A stretch of DNA of 64,000 nucleotides, taken from assembly GCA_958295465.1 (NCBI GenBank), contig OY282353.1, positions 1,364,001 to 1,428,000 on the forward strand, in the 5' to 3' direction. The DNA comes from an uncultured Gammaproteobacteria bacterium. GTDB taxonomy: Bacteria > Pseudomonadota > Gammaproteobacteria > HK1. The translations under genes and the position numbers were made by a program. Shown here in pieces: positions 1 to 6,809 of this stretch. Under the pieces are notes generated by a model. It was not told where the DNA came from. It saw nothing but the letters and a program-made list of their open reading frames with translations, and did not search any database. Within the stretch, counting starts at the first letter, position 1. Each line of letters opens with the position of its first letter.

Positions 1-1
1 C

Positions 2-799
2 GCCTGCGAACAGGTGGCTCCGATCCTGGAGGCCACGCCGGAAACCGGCTCCGAAGGCGAGCCGCCGCCGGAGCTCAGCGGCGACGTCCACATCGACCAC
101 GCGAGCTTCCGCTACACCGAGGACGGTCCCCTCGTCCTGCGGGACGTCTCGATCCACGCCCGCGCGGGCGAGTTCGTGGCCGTCGTCGGGGAATCCGGGG
201 CGGGCAAGAGCACCCTGTTCCGCCTCGCGCTCGGACTCGAGACCCCGTTGTCGGGCGCCGTCTACTATGACGGGCGCGACCTCGGCCGCCTCAACCGGCG
301 GGCGGTGCGGAGCCGAATCGGCATGGTGGTGCAGGATGCGTCGATGCGCCCCGGGACCGTACTGGAGAACATCGTCGGACTGTCCGGGGACCTCACCGAG
401 GAGGATGCCTGGCGGGCCGCCCGCCTCGCCGCCGTCGACGAAGACATCGCCGCCATGCCGATGGGAATGCATACGGCGGTCGGCGACAGCTCGTCGGTGT
501 TCTCGGGCGGGCAGATCCAGCGGATCGTGCTGGCCGCGGCGCTGGTCCGGGACCCCGGCATCCTGTTCCTGGACGAGGCCACCAACTGGCTGGACAACCG
601 GAGTCAGGCGCAGGTGATGGAGAGCGTGGCGGGGCTTGCCGTCACCCGGTTCGTGAGCGCGCACCGCCTGTCGACCATCCGGATGGCCGACAGCATCTAC
701 GTGCTGCAGGACGGCCGGGTGGCCCAGACCGGCACCTTCGATTCGCTGGTGGAGACCGAGGGTCCCTTCCGGGACCTGGTGCGCCGGCAGATGGCCTGA
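2..799 (+). CDS. NHLM-type peptide exporter, ATPase end (5' truncated by window)
   Basis: This is the C-terminal ATP-binding part of an ABC transporter; the reading frame is already open at position 2, so the gene starts before the window. Visible motifs are Walker A (GESGAGKST), the signature SGGQIQ, Walker B with catalytic Glu (ILFLDEAT) and the H-loop (SAHRLSTI). The SGGQIQ signature and ATNWLDN stretch resemble the ATPase/permease half of NHLM bacteriocin exporters, which process and secrete peptides with nitrile-hydratase-like leaders. Seven such precursors lie just downstream on the opposite strand, which supports this reading. The membrane segments and any peptidase domain would be outside the window. 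A generic bacteriocin ABC exporter is the alternative. Confidence 0.8.
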   Translation, partial: ACEQVAPILEATPETGSEGEPPPELSGDVHIDHASFRYTEDGPLVLRDVSIHARAGEFVAVVGESGAGKSTLFRLALGLETPLSGAVYYDGRDLGRLNRRAVRSRIGMVVQDASMRPGTVLENIVGLSGDLTEEDAWRAARLAAVDEDIAAMPMGMHTAVGDSSSVFSGGQIQRIVLAAALVRDPGILFLDEATNWLDNRSQAQVMESVAGLAVTRFVSAHRLSTIRMADSIYVLQDGRVAQTGTFDSLVETEGPFRDLVRRQMA

Positions 800-826
800 T
801 CCGGCGGGCCGGAATTTCTCACGCTG

Positions 827-848
827 GCGGCCGGCGATCGCCGGCCGC
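827..848. terminator. Perfect 22-bp GC palindrome between convergent genes
   Basis: A perfect self-complementary sequence, beginning GCGGCCGGCG and centred on GATC, lies between the stop of the transporter gene (799) and the stop of the facing precursor gene (874). Position and symmetry suit a two-way transcription stop, but there is no T-run on either side, so an intrinsic terminator is only a guess. It could equally be a protein-binding site. Confidence 0.35.
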
Positions 849-873
849 AGGACTGCTGAGCGGCCCGGCGGGA

Positions 874-1182
874 TTAAATCCGGAGGCCAGATGCGCGTGC
901 GTCTTCATCACTCATATCAAAAACATCCCAATCCGCACTCGCCCCAAGGCCGCCGGCCACCGCCTGCAGATCGTCTTCGCTCAGCTTGCTGGCGGGGGGA
1001 AGAACCAGATGCGCGGTCGTGCCGCGCTCTTCGTGAACCTCGATCGACATGGACGCCGGAATGGTGACGCCCAACTCCTGCCCGATCGCTCCCTTCGGAT
1101 CGCTGAGCAGCCGGGCGCGGAAATCCGCGTCCCCGGTCGCCTTGCCCACGATCTTCATCCGCATTTCCTTCAGTGTTTCCAT
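874..1182 (-). CDS. NHLP-leader RiPP precursor 1
   Basis: 102-residue peptide precursor. Residues 1-78 are the nitrile-hydratase-like leader (FRARLLSDPKGAIGQELGV, then HLVLPP, ending AVAGG). The 24 residues after GG are the presumed core, which starts LGASADWDVFD and ends SGLRI. It is the longest core of the set and the only one of the five tandem cores without a terminal Trp. The ATG at 1182 follows GAGAGGAG at a suitable distance; the upstream in-frame codons that would add MTWTTPSPERSEP are read instead as untranslated leader. It is the last gene of a leftward run of precursors and faces the exporter gene. In this family the leader is cleaved after GG on export; modification of the core is not established here. 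Confidence 0.85.
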   Translation of the reverse strand: METLKEMRMKIVGKATGDADFRARLLSDPKGAIGQELGVTIPASMSIEVHEERGTTAHLVLPPASKLSEDDLQAVAGGLGASADWDVFDMSDEDARASGLRI

Positions 1183-1312
1183 TGGTTCGCTCCTCTCGGG
1201 TGATGGTGTAGTCCATGTCATGCCGCCACGCTTCCAGCGGCGAACATCCTTGACGACGATGGGTCGGGAGAGTCAACCCTGATTTGCCGTGTGTCGTTCC
1301 GGGCACATCAAG

Positions 1313-1444
1313 ATCAGGGATCAGCCAGCGGAGTTCTGCAAGCACCGTCCCTGACGCGCGGCGCGCATCAGGCGCCGATGCCGATGTACCACACTGCGAA
1401 CTCGGCTCGGTCGTCTCGACCGCGGAAAACGGGTTCGACGCCAT
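1313..1444 (-). pseudogene. 5' stub of the 370-aa partner gene
   Basis: Just downstream of precursor 2, the reverse strand reads MASNPFSAVETTEP followed by ARRASGTVLAELRWLIP. This matches the first 40-odd residues of the intact gene at 5306-6418 (MTSNPFPSVETAEP, ARRAPGTVLAEVLRPLIP). After LIP the match stops and the sequence runs into the region upstream of precursor 1. It is therefore a truncated copy, and the best preserved of the stubs. Confidence 0.65.
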
Positions 1445-1482
1445 GATGCGCGCCCGCAGGACCGCTGAGCGGCCCAGCGAGA

Positions 1483-1779
1483 TTACCAGTCGGCCGTGAT
1501 GATCCAATCCGTATCGATACGCACACCGTTCGCGTCGTAGGTGGCGCCGCCGGCGACCGCCTGCAGATCGCTTTCGCTCAGCCTGCTGTCGGGGGGAAGA
1601 ACCAGATGCGCGGTCGTGCCGCTCTCTTCGTGGACCTCGACCGACAGCGACGCCGGAATGGTGACGCCCAACTCCTGTTCGATCGCTCCCTTCGGATCAC
1701 CGAGCAGCCGGGCGCGGAAATCCGCGTCCCCGGTCGCCTTGCCCATGATCTTCATCCGCATTTCCTTCGGTGTTTCCAT
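1483..1779 (-). CDS. NHLP-leader RiPP precursor 2
   Basis: 98-residue precursor with a 78-residue leader almost identical to its neighbours and ending AVAGG, then a 20-residue core, ATYDANGVRIDTDWIITADW. The core has two DW pairs and ends in Trp. The start ATG at 1779 has GAGAGGAGCGACCCA in front, a strong ribosome-binding site shared by all the tandem copies. GVRI in this core resembles GLRI at the end of core 1, and DTDW resembles DTAISDW of cores 4 and 5, which suggests that the cores descend from one ancestor by insertions and deletions. Confidence 0.85.
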   Translation of the reverse strand: METPKEMRMKIMGKATGDADFRARLLGDPKGAIEQELGVTIPASLSVEVHEESGTTAHLVLPPDSRLSESDLQAVAGGATYDANGVRIDTDWIITADW

Positions 1780-1993
1780 TGGGTCGCTCCTCTCGGGTGA
1801 TGGTGTAGTCCATGTCATGCCGCTACGCTTCCAGCGGCGAACATCCTTGACGACAATGGGTCGGGAGGCAACCCTGATTTGCCGTGTGTCGTTCCGGGCA
1901 CATCAAGATCAGGGGCAGCGGCATCAGCCAGCGGAGTTCTGCAAGCACCGTCCCTGATGCGCGCCCGCAGGACCGCTGAGCGGCCCGGCGGGA

Positions 1994-2269
1994 TTACCAA
2001 TTGAGCTCCTGGCGAGCGTGACCGGTGAAGCCATAACCGCCGGCGACCGCCTGCAGGTTGCCTTCGCTCAGCTTGCTGTCGGGGGGAAGAACCAGATGCG
2101 CGGTCGTGCCGCTCTCTTCGTGGACCTCGACCGACAGCGACGCCGGAATGGTGACGCCCAACTCCTGCCCGATCGCTCCCTTCGGATCGCTGACCAGCCG
2201 AGCGCGGAAATCCGCGTCCCCGGTCGCCTTGCCCACGATCTTCGCCCGCATTTCATTCGGTGTTTCCAT
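1994..2269 (-). CDS. NHLP-leader RiPP precursor 3
   Basis: 91-residue precursor: leader of 78 residues ending AVAGG, then a 13-residue core, YGFTGHARQELNW, again with a C-terminal Trp. The strong GAGAGGAG ribosome-binding site precedes the ATG at 2269. Here the frame is closed just upstream, so the ATG is the only reasonable start; this supports the matching start choice in the other copies. The stub behind this gene has lost the MASNPF start, leaving RARI joined to GDGA-like sequence, so this spacer (about 490 bp start to start) is shorter than the others. Confidence 0.85.
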   Translation of the reverse strand: METPNEMRAKIVGKATGDADFRARLVSDPKGAIGQELGVTIPASLSVEVHEESGTTAHLVLPPDSKLSEGNLQAVAGGYGFTGHARQELNW

Positions 2270-2429
2270 TGGGTCGCTCCTCTCGGGTGATGGTGTAGTT
2301 CACGTCATGCCGCCACGCTTCCAGCGGCGTGAATACCCTTGACGACAACCGATCGGGCGTCAACCCTAATTGCCGTGTGTCGTTCCGGGTACATCAAGAT
2401 CAGGGACAGCGGCATCAGCCAGTGGAGTT

Positions 2430-2533
2430 CTGCAAGCAATGTCTCCCCGGCGCGCGGCGCGCATCAGGCGCTGATGTACCGCACCGCGAGTTCGGCTCGG
2501 TCGTCTCGACCGCGGAAACGGGTTCGACGCCAT
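2430..2533 (-). pseudogene. Frameshifted 5' stub of partner gene
   Basis: Starts MASNPF like the stub at 1313-1444 but has lost one T of a TTTT run. The matching residues AVETTEPNSRCGTSAPDARRAPG therefore continue in another frame. The homology ends after about 35 codons, before precursor 3. It is clearly non-coding as a copy of the 370-residue gene. Confidence 0.55.
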
Positions 2534-2571
2534 GATGCGCGCCCGCAGGACCGCTGAGCGGCCCGGCGGGA

Positions 2572-2859
2572 TCACCAATCGCTGATGGCCGTGTCGACAT
2601 TCTGCCCAAACAACCTCGACTGACCGCCGCCGGCGACCGCCTGCAGATCGTCTTCTCTCAGCCTGCTGTCGGGGGGAAGAACCAGATGCGCGGTCGCATC
2701 GCCCTCTTCGTGAACCTTGATCGACAGCGACGCCGGAATGGTGACGCCCAACTCCTGCCCGATCGCTCCCTTCGGATCGCTGAGCAGCCGGGCGCGGAAA
2801 TCCGCGTCCCCGGTCGCCTTGTCCACGATCTTCATCCGCATTTCGTTCGGTGTTTCCAT
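2572..2859 (-). CDS. NHLP-leader RiPP precursor 4
   Basis: 95-residue precursor; 78-residue leader, then the 17-residue core GQSRLFGQNVDTAISDW. The core is identical in protein to that of precursor 5, with a single silent base difference, whereas the two leaders differ at four residues (Asp/Gly13, Ala/Thr23, Lys/Glu30, Arg/Ser69). The charge pattern around leader residues 48-56 (IKVHEEGDATA) is specific to copies 4 and 5. Start ATG at 2859 with the shared GAGAGGAG ribosome-binding site. Confidence 0.85.
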   Translation of the reverse strand: METPNEMRMKIVDKATGDADFRARLLSDPKGAIGQELGVTIPASLSIKVHEEGDATAHLVLPPDSRLREDDLQAVAGGGQSRLFGQNVDTAISDW

Positions 2860-3009
2860 TGGGTCGCTCCTCTCGGGTGATGGTGTAGTCCATGTCATGC
2901 CGCCACGCTTCCAGCGGCGTGAATACCCTTGACGACAACCGATCGGGCGTCAACCCTAATTTGCCGTGTGTCGTTCCGGGTACATCAAGATCAGGGACAG
3001 CGGCATCAG

Positions 3010-3118
3010 CCAGCGGAGTTCTGCAAGCAATGTCTCCCCGGCGCGCATCAGGCGCTGATGTACCACACCGCGAGTTCGGCTCGGTCGTCACGACCGCGGA
3101 AAACGGGTTCGCCGCCAT
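3010..3118 (-). pseudogene. 5' stub of partner gene
   Basis: Reads MAANPFSAVVTTEPNSRC then SAPDARRGD, a match to the first 30-odd residues of the gene at 5306-6418, with the in-frame GTVLAE segment disrupted. It lies immediately behind precursor 5, exactly where the intact gene lies behind precursor 6. No stop-free continuation resembles the rest of the gene. Confidence 0.55.
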
Positions 3119-3156
3119 GATGCGCGCCCGCAGGACCGCTGAGCGGCCCGGCGGGA

Positions 3157-3444
3157 TCACCAATCGCTGATGGCCGTGTCAACATTCTGCCCAAACAACC
3201 TCGACTGACCGCCGCCGGCGACCGCCTGCAGATCGTCTTCGCTCAGCCTGCTGTCGGGGGGAAGAACCAGATGTGCGGTCGCATCGCCCTCTTCGTGAAC
3301 CTTGATCGACAGCGACGCCGGAATGGTGACGCCCAACTCCTGCCCGATCGCTCCCTCCGGATCGCTGAGCAGCCGGGTGCGGAAATCCGCGTCCCCGGTC
3401 GCCTTGCCCACGATCTTCATCCGCATTTCGTTCGGTGTTTCCAT
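3157..3444 (-). CDS. NHLP-leader RiPP precursor 5
   Basis: 95-residue precursor, first of the five tandem copies in transcription order. The leader ends AVAGG and the core is GQSRLFGQNVDTAISDW, the same as precursor 4. The duplication of 4 and 5 includes the downstream stub, so it is a copy of the whole unit. The start ATG at 3444 follows GGGAGGAGCGAACCA. Confidence 0.85.
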   Translation of the reverse strand: METPNEMRMKIVGKATGDADFRTRLLSDPEGAIGQELGVTIPASLSIKVHEEGDATAHLVLPPDSRLSEDDLQAVAGGGQSRLFGQNVDTAISDW

Positions 3445-3508
3445 TGGTTCGCTCCTCCCGGGTGATGGTGTACTCCATGTCATGCCGCCACGCTTCCAGC
3501 GGCGAACA

Positions 3509-3871
3509 CCCTATCCCGCCGATGACGATCCGGATCGCGTCCCGTCCCCTGCCCGGTATGACTCCGCCCTGGAACACGAATCCTTCCAGCGGCAGTACCT
3601 CGTACACCCGCACCAGTGCCTGTTCGAGCGTCCGGCTCCGCTTCCACCCTGCACATTGCGCCAGCGCCGTGTAGAGATCCGCCGGATCCCGGTGTTCGTA
3701 GTAACCCGCCCGCCCCCTGGGGCTCCCAAGCCTGGCAGCCAGATAGACCCCGGGGACGGATCGGCCTTCCTCTTCAGGCCCTTCGAGAGGAGCTACCAGG
3801 AAGCTGCAAAACCCAAGCCCTTCGCTGTCCACTGAAACGGGGCAACTCCAGTCGGCGGTGAATGCATCGGA
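3509..3871 (-). pseudogene. Fragment of a diverged paralogue of the partner gene
   Basis: This reverse-strand open segment (about 120 codons) aligns with the middle of the intact protein at 5306-6418. Matching pieces include PGVYLAARLG (PGVFLKVRLA in the intact protein), then Gly-Trp, then RVYEVLPLEGFVFQGG (RVLAALPPGGRVAHIG) and a following Arg-rich IVIGGIG (LVVQGVG). The N-terminal and C-terminal thirds are missing, and the 3' side fuses into the common segment upstream of precursor 5. It is a remnant of a second, more diverged family member rather than another copy of the short stubs. Confidence 0.5.
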
Positions 3872-4004
3872 AGGAGGTGCGCCGGGCGGGATTTCGTGCC
3901 GAGGGCTGAGAGGGCGTTGCCAGGAGCAGAGAGCGATGGGGCGGCAGCGCAGCATATGCCGTCGGCCGACGATACGTATTGCGGACGGGGCCGGCGCGGT
4001 GGCG

Positions 4005-4033
4005 TTGACATCGGTAGGCCATTGGCCTACATA
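4005..4033 (+). promoter_or_regulatory. Promoter with 17-bp palindromic operator for the toxin pair
   Basis: TTGACA (4005-4010) is a perfect -35 box. After a 17-nt spacer comes TACATA (4028-4033) as a weak -10. Overlapping the spacer and the -10 is the perfect palindrome GTAGGCCATTGGCCTAC (4014-4030), placed as an operator for self-repression would be. Transcription would begin close to 4040, next to the toxin ATG at 4039, so the message may have no leader; no ribosome-binding site is visible. Confidence 0.65.
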
Positions 4034-4038
4034 GCGTC

Positions 4039-4320
4039 ATGGAGTTCGAGTGGAACGACGCGAAGAGCGATGCCTGTTTCACGCAACGCGGGTTCGATTT
4101 CGCCTACGCCGTGCGCGCGTTCCTCGATGAGGAGCGGATTGTCGGTCGGGACGGGCGGTGGGACTACGGCGAGGACCGCTACCGGCTGCTCGGGGCGATA
4201 GAGGGCCGGGTGTTCGTCGTGGTCTACACGACACGCGGTTCGGCGATACGCATCATTTCGGCCCGCAAGGCCAACTTCGGGGAGGTTCGCGAGTATGAGC
4301 AGAACACGCGTCAGGATTGA
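4039..4320 (+). CDS. brnT: BrnT-family ribonuclease toxin
   Basis: 93-residue protein with the BrnT pattern: FEWNDAKS near the N-terminus, a middle block with FLDEERIVGRDGRWDYGEDRY, then RLLGAIEGRVFVVVYTTRG and the C-terminal RIISARKAN. BrnT toxins are small RNases of the RelE-like fold that halt growth until neutralised by a partner antitoxin. The gene sits behind a palindromic promoter and overlaps the next gene by 26 bp, the usual toxin-first layout of brnTA. Nothing in it looks broken. Family assignment is firm; activity is inferred. Confidence 0.85.
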   Translation: MEFEWNDAKSDACFTQRGFDFAYAVRAFLDEERIVGRDGRWDYGEDRYRLLGAIEGRVFVVVYTTRGSAIRIISARKANFGEVREYEQNTRQD

Positions 4321-4630
4321 TCCGAACGATGGGCGAAGCCTTCCTTCGGGACGGGTCGATCATGCGATGCTGGACACGACGACGGAGGACAATATCGCGC
4401 AGCAAGCGCGCGATGACGATGCCGAGGCGATGCGGGACATGGCGCGGTTCACTCGTCGGGTGCGAAGGCGTCTTGGGTTGACACAGGTGGAGTTCGCACG
4501 CCGCATCGATGTGTCGCACGAGACAATCCGCAACTGGGAACAGGGCAAGCGCGGCCCGATGGGTGCTGCCAGAGCCTTGCTCAGGATTCTGGACAAGGCG
4601 CCCGAGACGGCGTTGCGGGTGCTCACCTGA
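4295..4630 (+). CDS. HTH (XRE-like) antitoxin of the BrnT pair
   Basis: 111-residue protein. Residues 1-50 form an acidic, probably flexible stretch (RIDPNDGRSLPSGRVDHA and following). Residues about 60-105 are a helix-turn-helix (RRLGLTQVEFARRIDVSHET, then IRNWEQGKRGPMGAARALL). Standard BrnA antitoxins end in a ribbon-helix-helix domain; here the DNA-binding part is XRE/HigA-like, so this is a BrnT toxin with a different antitoxin class. It overlaps brnT by 26 bp and probably represses the palindromic promoter at 4014-4030 with or without the toxin. Confidence 0.75.
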   Translation: MSRTRVRIDPNDGRSLPSGRVDHAMLDTTTEDNIAQQARDDDAEAMRDMARFTRRVRRRLGLTQVEFARRIDVSHETIRNWEQGKRGPMGAARALLRILDKAPETALRVLT

Positions 4631-5305
4631 GGCCGGGACACCGCGGCACAGGGCGTGTCAGGCGGCTGTCGCGAGGACGGCACCGGGTCAAGCCGCTACG
4701 CGGCTCCTGCGCTGCCCAGCAGCACTTGAGAGTGACGCGGCGCCGACTACCCGACGAACGGCTGCCATGGAAAGAAGCGAGCTTCCAGCCGATGACTGAT
4801 CGGTGGGAATCGGTCGTTCCGTCGATAACGGTCGACCTCGGCAAGGCCAAGCTCCGGCATCTCCGTTGCCGACATTGAGGTGCGATGGGTACCCGATTGT
4901 TGCATAAGGTCTTTATGTATTCGTGCGCGAAACGCCTTTGTGCAAGGATTATTCCGCACCCCTGTCAATGGCTACGTAAAAGCGCGCCTATTCGGCGAAC
5001 AGCCCTCTTGACCAAATTGGCCGGGCGGGGGGCGAACACGCACTCTGAGTCGTCCCGGCGCCCCCGCCCGAGACTTGTTGTTTCCCATCTGAACCAATGT
5101 CGGCGGAGAGCAGCTCATCGTCCGACAGCATGTCGTCCAGGGTCACCGTGCTCACGCTGCAGCACGCCGTGGCCCGGCTCAGCAGTCTCACCCGAGGAAA
5201 ACCGGTTCGACGCCATGATGCGCGCCAGCAGCGTCTTGCGGTCGGTGCGGCCCCCCGCCGCGGCGTCTCGGCGCCCTCGCGGCGAAGGTCGGTGAGACAG
5301 GTGGG
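4631..5305. other. Gene-poor stretch with one more partner-gene stub
   Basis: No convincing gene is seen. On the reverse strand, MASNRFSSGETAEP starts at 5216 and matches the N-terminus of the gene at 5306-6418, so a further 5' stub lies directly behind the intact copy. Overlapping it is a 67-codon frame (5191 to 4988) reading LDDMLSDDELLSAD and ending SRGLFAE, which I cannot assign. 4890-4980 is noticeably more AT-rich than the surroundings. Confidence 0.5.
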
Positions 5306-6418
5306 TTAGTCCCGCATGAGGGAGCAGGTCATGCCGGCGTATGCCTTGGCGTCGACCCCGGCGTCCGTGACCGTGAGCTTGAGGTGGTTGAGCCCCTTGT
5401 AGACGAGGAACACGCCACGGCGGTCGTACATCTTGTCGAGTGCGCACCACTCCATCAGCCCCTGCGCCTTCGCCGCCAGGCACCAGCCGCGGTGCACCAG
5501 CCGCTCCACGACCGGGCGCCAGTCGCTCCGTCCCGTGGTCAGCCACTTGTCCTGTGCGTTGTTCCACGATCCCGCGTGCAGCTCCAGGCCGAGCCGGGGC
5601 AACAGCCCTGCGGCGGCCACGTCCACCGACAGCCAGACCCGGGGCAACACTTCCCCGAGGTCGGCCAGGACCTCCGTCACCGCGCGGACCGACCCGCGGC
5701 GGTCCAACCGCTCCAGCACCCCGGCAATCTCGTCGTGCCCGACCCCCTGGACCACCAGCCGCACCGCCCGCGGCGCCCGGTTCGGGAACGCGCCGATGTG
5801 GGCGACCCTGCCGCCCGGCGGCAGCGCCGCCAGCACCCGCGCCACCGACCGCCGCACCTCCCCGTCATCGGCCCAGCCGACCGCCCCCGCCAGCGCCGCG
5901 ATCGGCAAGGGCTGCGCGCGGTCATGCGGCCCGGGCTCCTCCGCGAGCCGCACCTTCAGAAACACGCCCGGCTCCGGCCGCCGGCCGGCCGGCGTCTCGG
6001 CCAAGTCGTATTCGAGCATCGTCCCGGCGATGCAACCGTGCAATGCGGAATCGGCTTGCCCGATCCGGACGAGATACCGGGCCAGCGCCGCGGCCTCCGA
6101 GCCCGGAGGCGCGGCTTCGCCCCTGCGGATGAAGTGTCGCGTGATCGGGCTCCCCGGTCTGACCACAACGAACAGGTCCGCCGCGGGCGTGTCCTCACCG
6201 AGCCGAAACTCGCAACCGAGTAACGTCCCCAGCCCGGCGTCCGGCAACTCCGCGGCACAAGACAGCAACCGGTCCCATCCGGGACCGTCGAGCAAGGCGC
6301 GCGGTATCAGGGGGCGGAGGACCTCCGCAAGCACCGTCCCCGGCGCGCGGCGCGCGCCAGAGGTCGATAGCGGGCTCGGCTCCGCCGTCTCAACCGAGGG
6401 AAACGGGTTCGACGTCAT
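5306..6418 (-). CDS. Unknown protein of the RiPP locus (intact partner gene)
   Basis: 370-residue protein of no family I recognise. Features: a Ser/Pro/Glu-rich N-terminus (MTSNPFPSVETAEP), a region with FVVVRPGSPITRHFIRRG (residues about 83-100), PGVFLKVRLAEEPG near 155, and a C-terminal domain with WNNAQDKWLTTGRSDWRPVV near 285, WCLAAKAQGLMEWCALDKM near 315 and FLVYKGLNHLKLTV near 343. There is no signal peptide or membrane segment. It starts 38 nt behind the stop of precursor 6 on the same strand, so the two are probably co-transcribed. Stubs of the same gene follow at least three other precursors, so [precursor + this gene] looks like the ancestral unit. A role in modifying, binding or giving immunity to the peptide is plausible but unproven. 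Confidence 0.6.
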   Translation of the reverse strand: MTSNPFPSVETAEPSPLSTSGARRAPGTVLAEVLRPLIPRALLDGPGWDRLLSCAAELPDAGLGTLLGCEFRLGEDTPAADLFVVVRPGSPITRHFIRRGEAAPPGSEAAALARYLVRIGQADSALHGCIAGTMLEYDLAETPAGRRPEPGVFLKVRLAEEPGPHDRAQPLPIAALAGAVGWADDGEVRRSVARVLAALPPGGRVAHIGAFPNRAPRAVRLVVQGVGHDEIAGVLERLDRRGSVRAVTEVLADLGEVLPRVWLSVDVAAAGLLPRLGLELHAGSWNNAQDKWLTTGRSDWRPVVERLVHRGWCLAAKAQGLMEWCALDKMYDRRGVFLVYKGLNHLKLTVTDAGVDAKAYAGMTCSLMRD

Positions 6419-6456
6419 GTTGCACGCCCGCAGGACCGCCGAGCGGCCCGGCGGAA

Positions 6457-6720
6457 TTACCAGTCAGACGTGATATTCCAATCCCCGCCCCCGGCGACCG
6501 CCTGCAGATCGCCTTCGCTCAGCCTGCTGTCGGGGGGAAGAACCAGATGCGCGGTCGTGCCGCTCTCTTCGTGAACCTCGACCGACAGCGACGCCGGAAT
6601 TGTGACGCTCAACTCCTGCTCGAGCGCTCCCTTCGGATCACTGAGCAGCCGGGCGCGGAAATCCGCGTCCCCGGTCGCCTTGCCCACGATCTTCGCCCGC
6701 ATTTCCTTCGGTGTTTCCAT
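6457..6720 (-). CDS. NHLP-leader RiPP precursor 6
   Basis: 87-residue precursor; 78-residue leader ending AVAGG and the shortest core of the set, nine residues GDWNITSDW. The leader differs from the tandem copies in places (GALEQELSVTIPAS in place of GAIGQELGVTIPAS). The ATG at 6720 follows GAGAGGGGCGAACCA. This is the only precursor still followed by an intact copy of the 370-residue gene, 38 nt downstream, which makes it the likely parent arrangement of the array. Confidence 0.85.
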   Translation of the reverse strand: METPKEMRAKIVGKATGDADFRARLLSDPKGALEQELSVTIPASLSVEVHEESGTTAHLVLPPDSRLSEGDLQAVAGGGDWNITSDW

Positions 6721-6809
6721 TGGTTCGCCCCTCTCGGGTGATGGTGTCATCCATGTCATGCCGCCACGCTTCCAGCGGCGAATATCCTTTGCGCCACGGC
6801 CCCGCCTGC

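Larger units (their letters stand above)
874..3483 (-). repeat. Tandem array of five precursor units
   Basis: The starts of precursors 5 to 1 lie at 3444, 2859, 2269, 1779 and 1182, giving unit lengths of about 585, 590, 490 and 597 bp. Each unit has: an upstream leader segment with the GCCGCTGGAAGCGTGGCGGC element and the GAGAGGAG ribosome-binding site; the precursor; a stub of the 370-residue gene; and a short segment carrying a TTGAC/GTCAA inverted pair. Near-identity across units, with differences concentrated in the core codons and in small deletions in the stubs, points to amplification by unequal recombination. Confidence 0.85.

Noticed and set aside
2366..3163. Leftward 265-codon frame through precursor 4
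   Set aside because: It reads precursor 4 in a wrong frame and joins two partner-gene stubs; not a protein.
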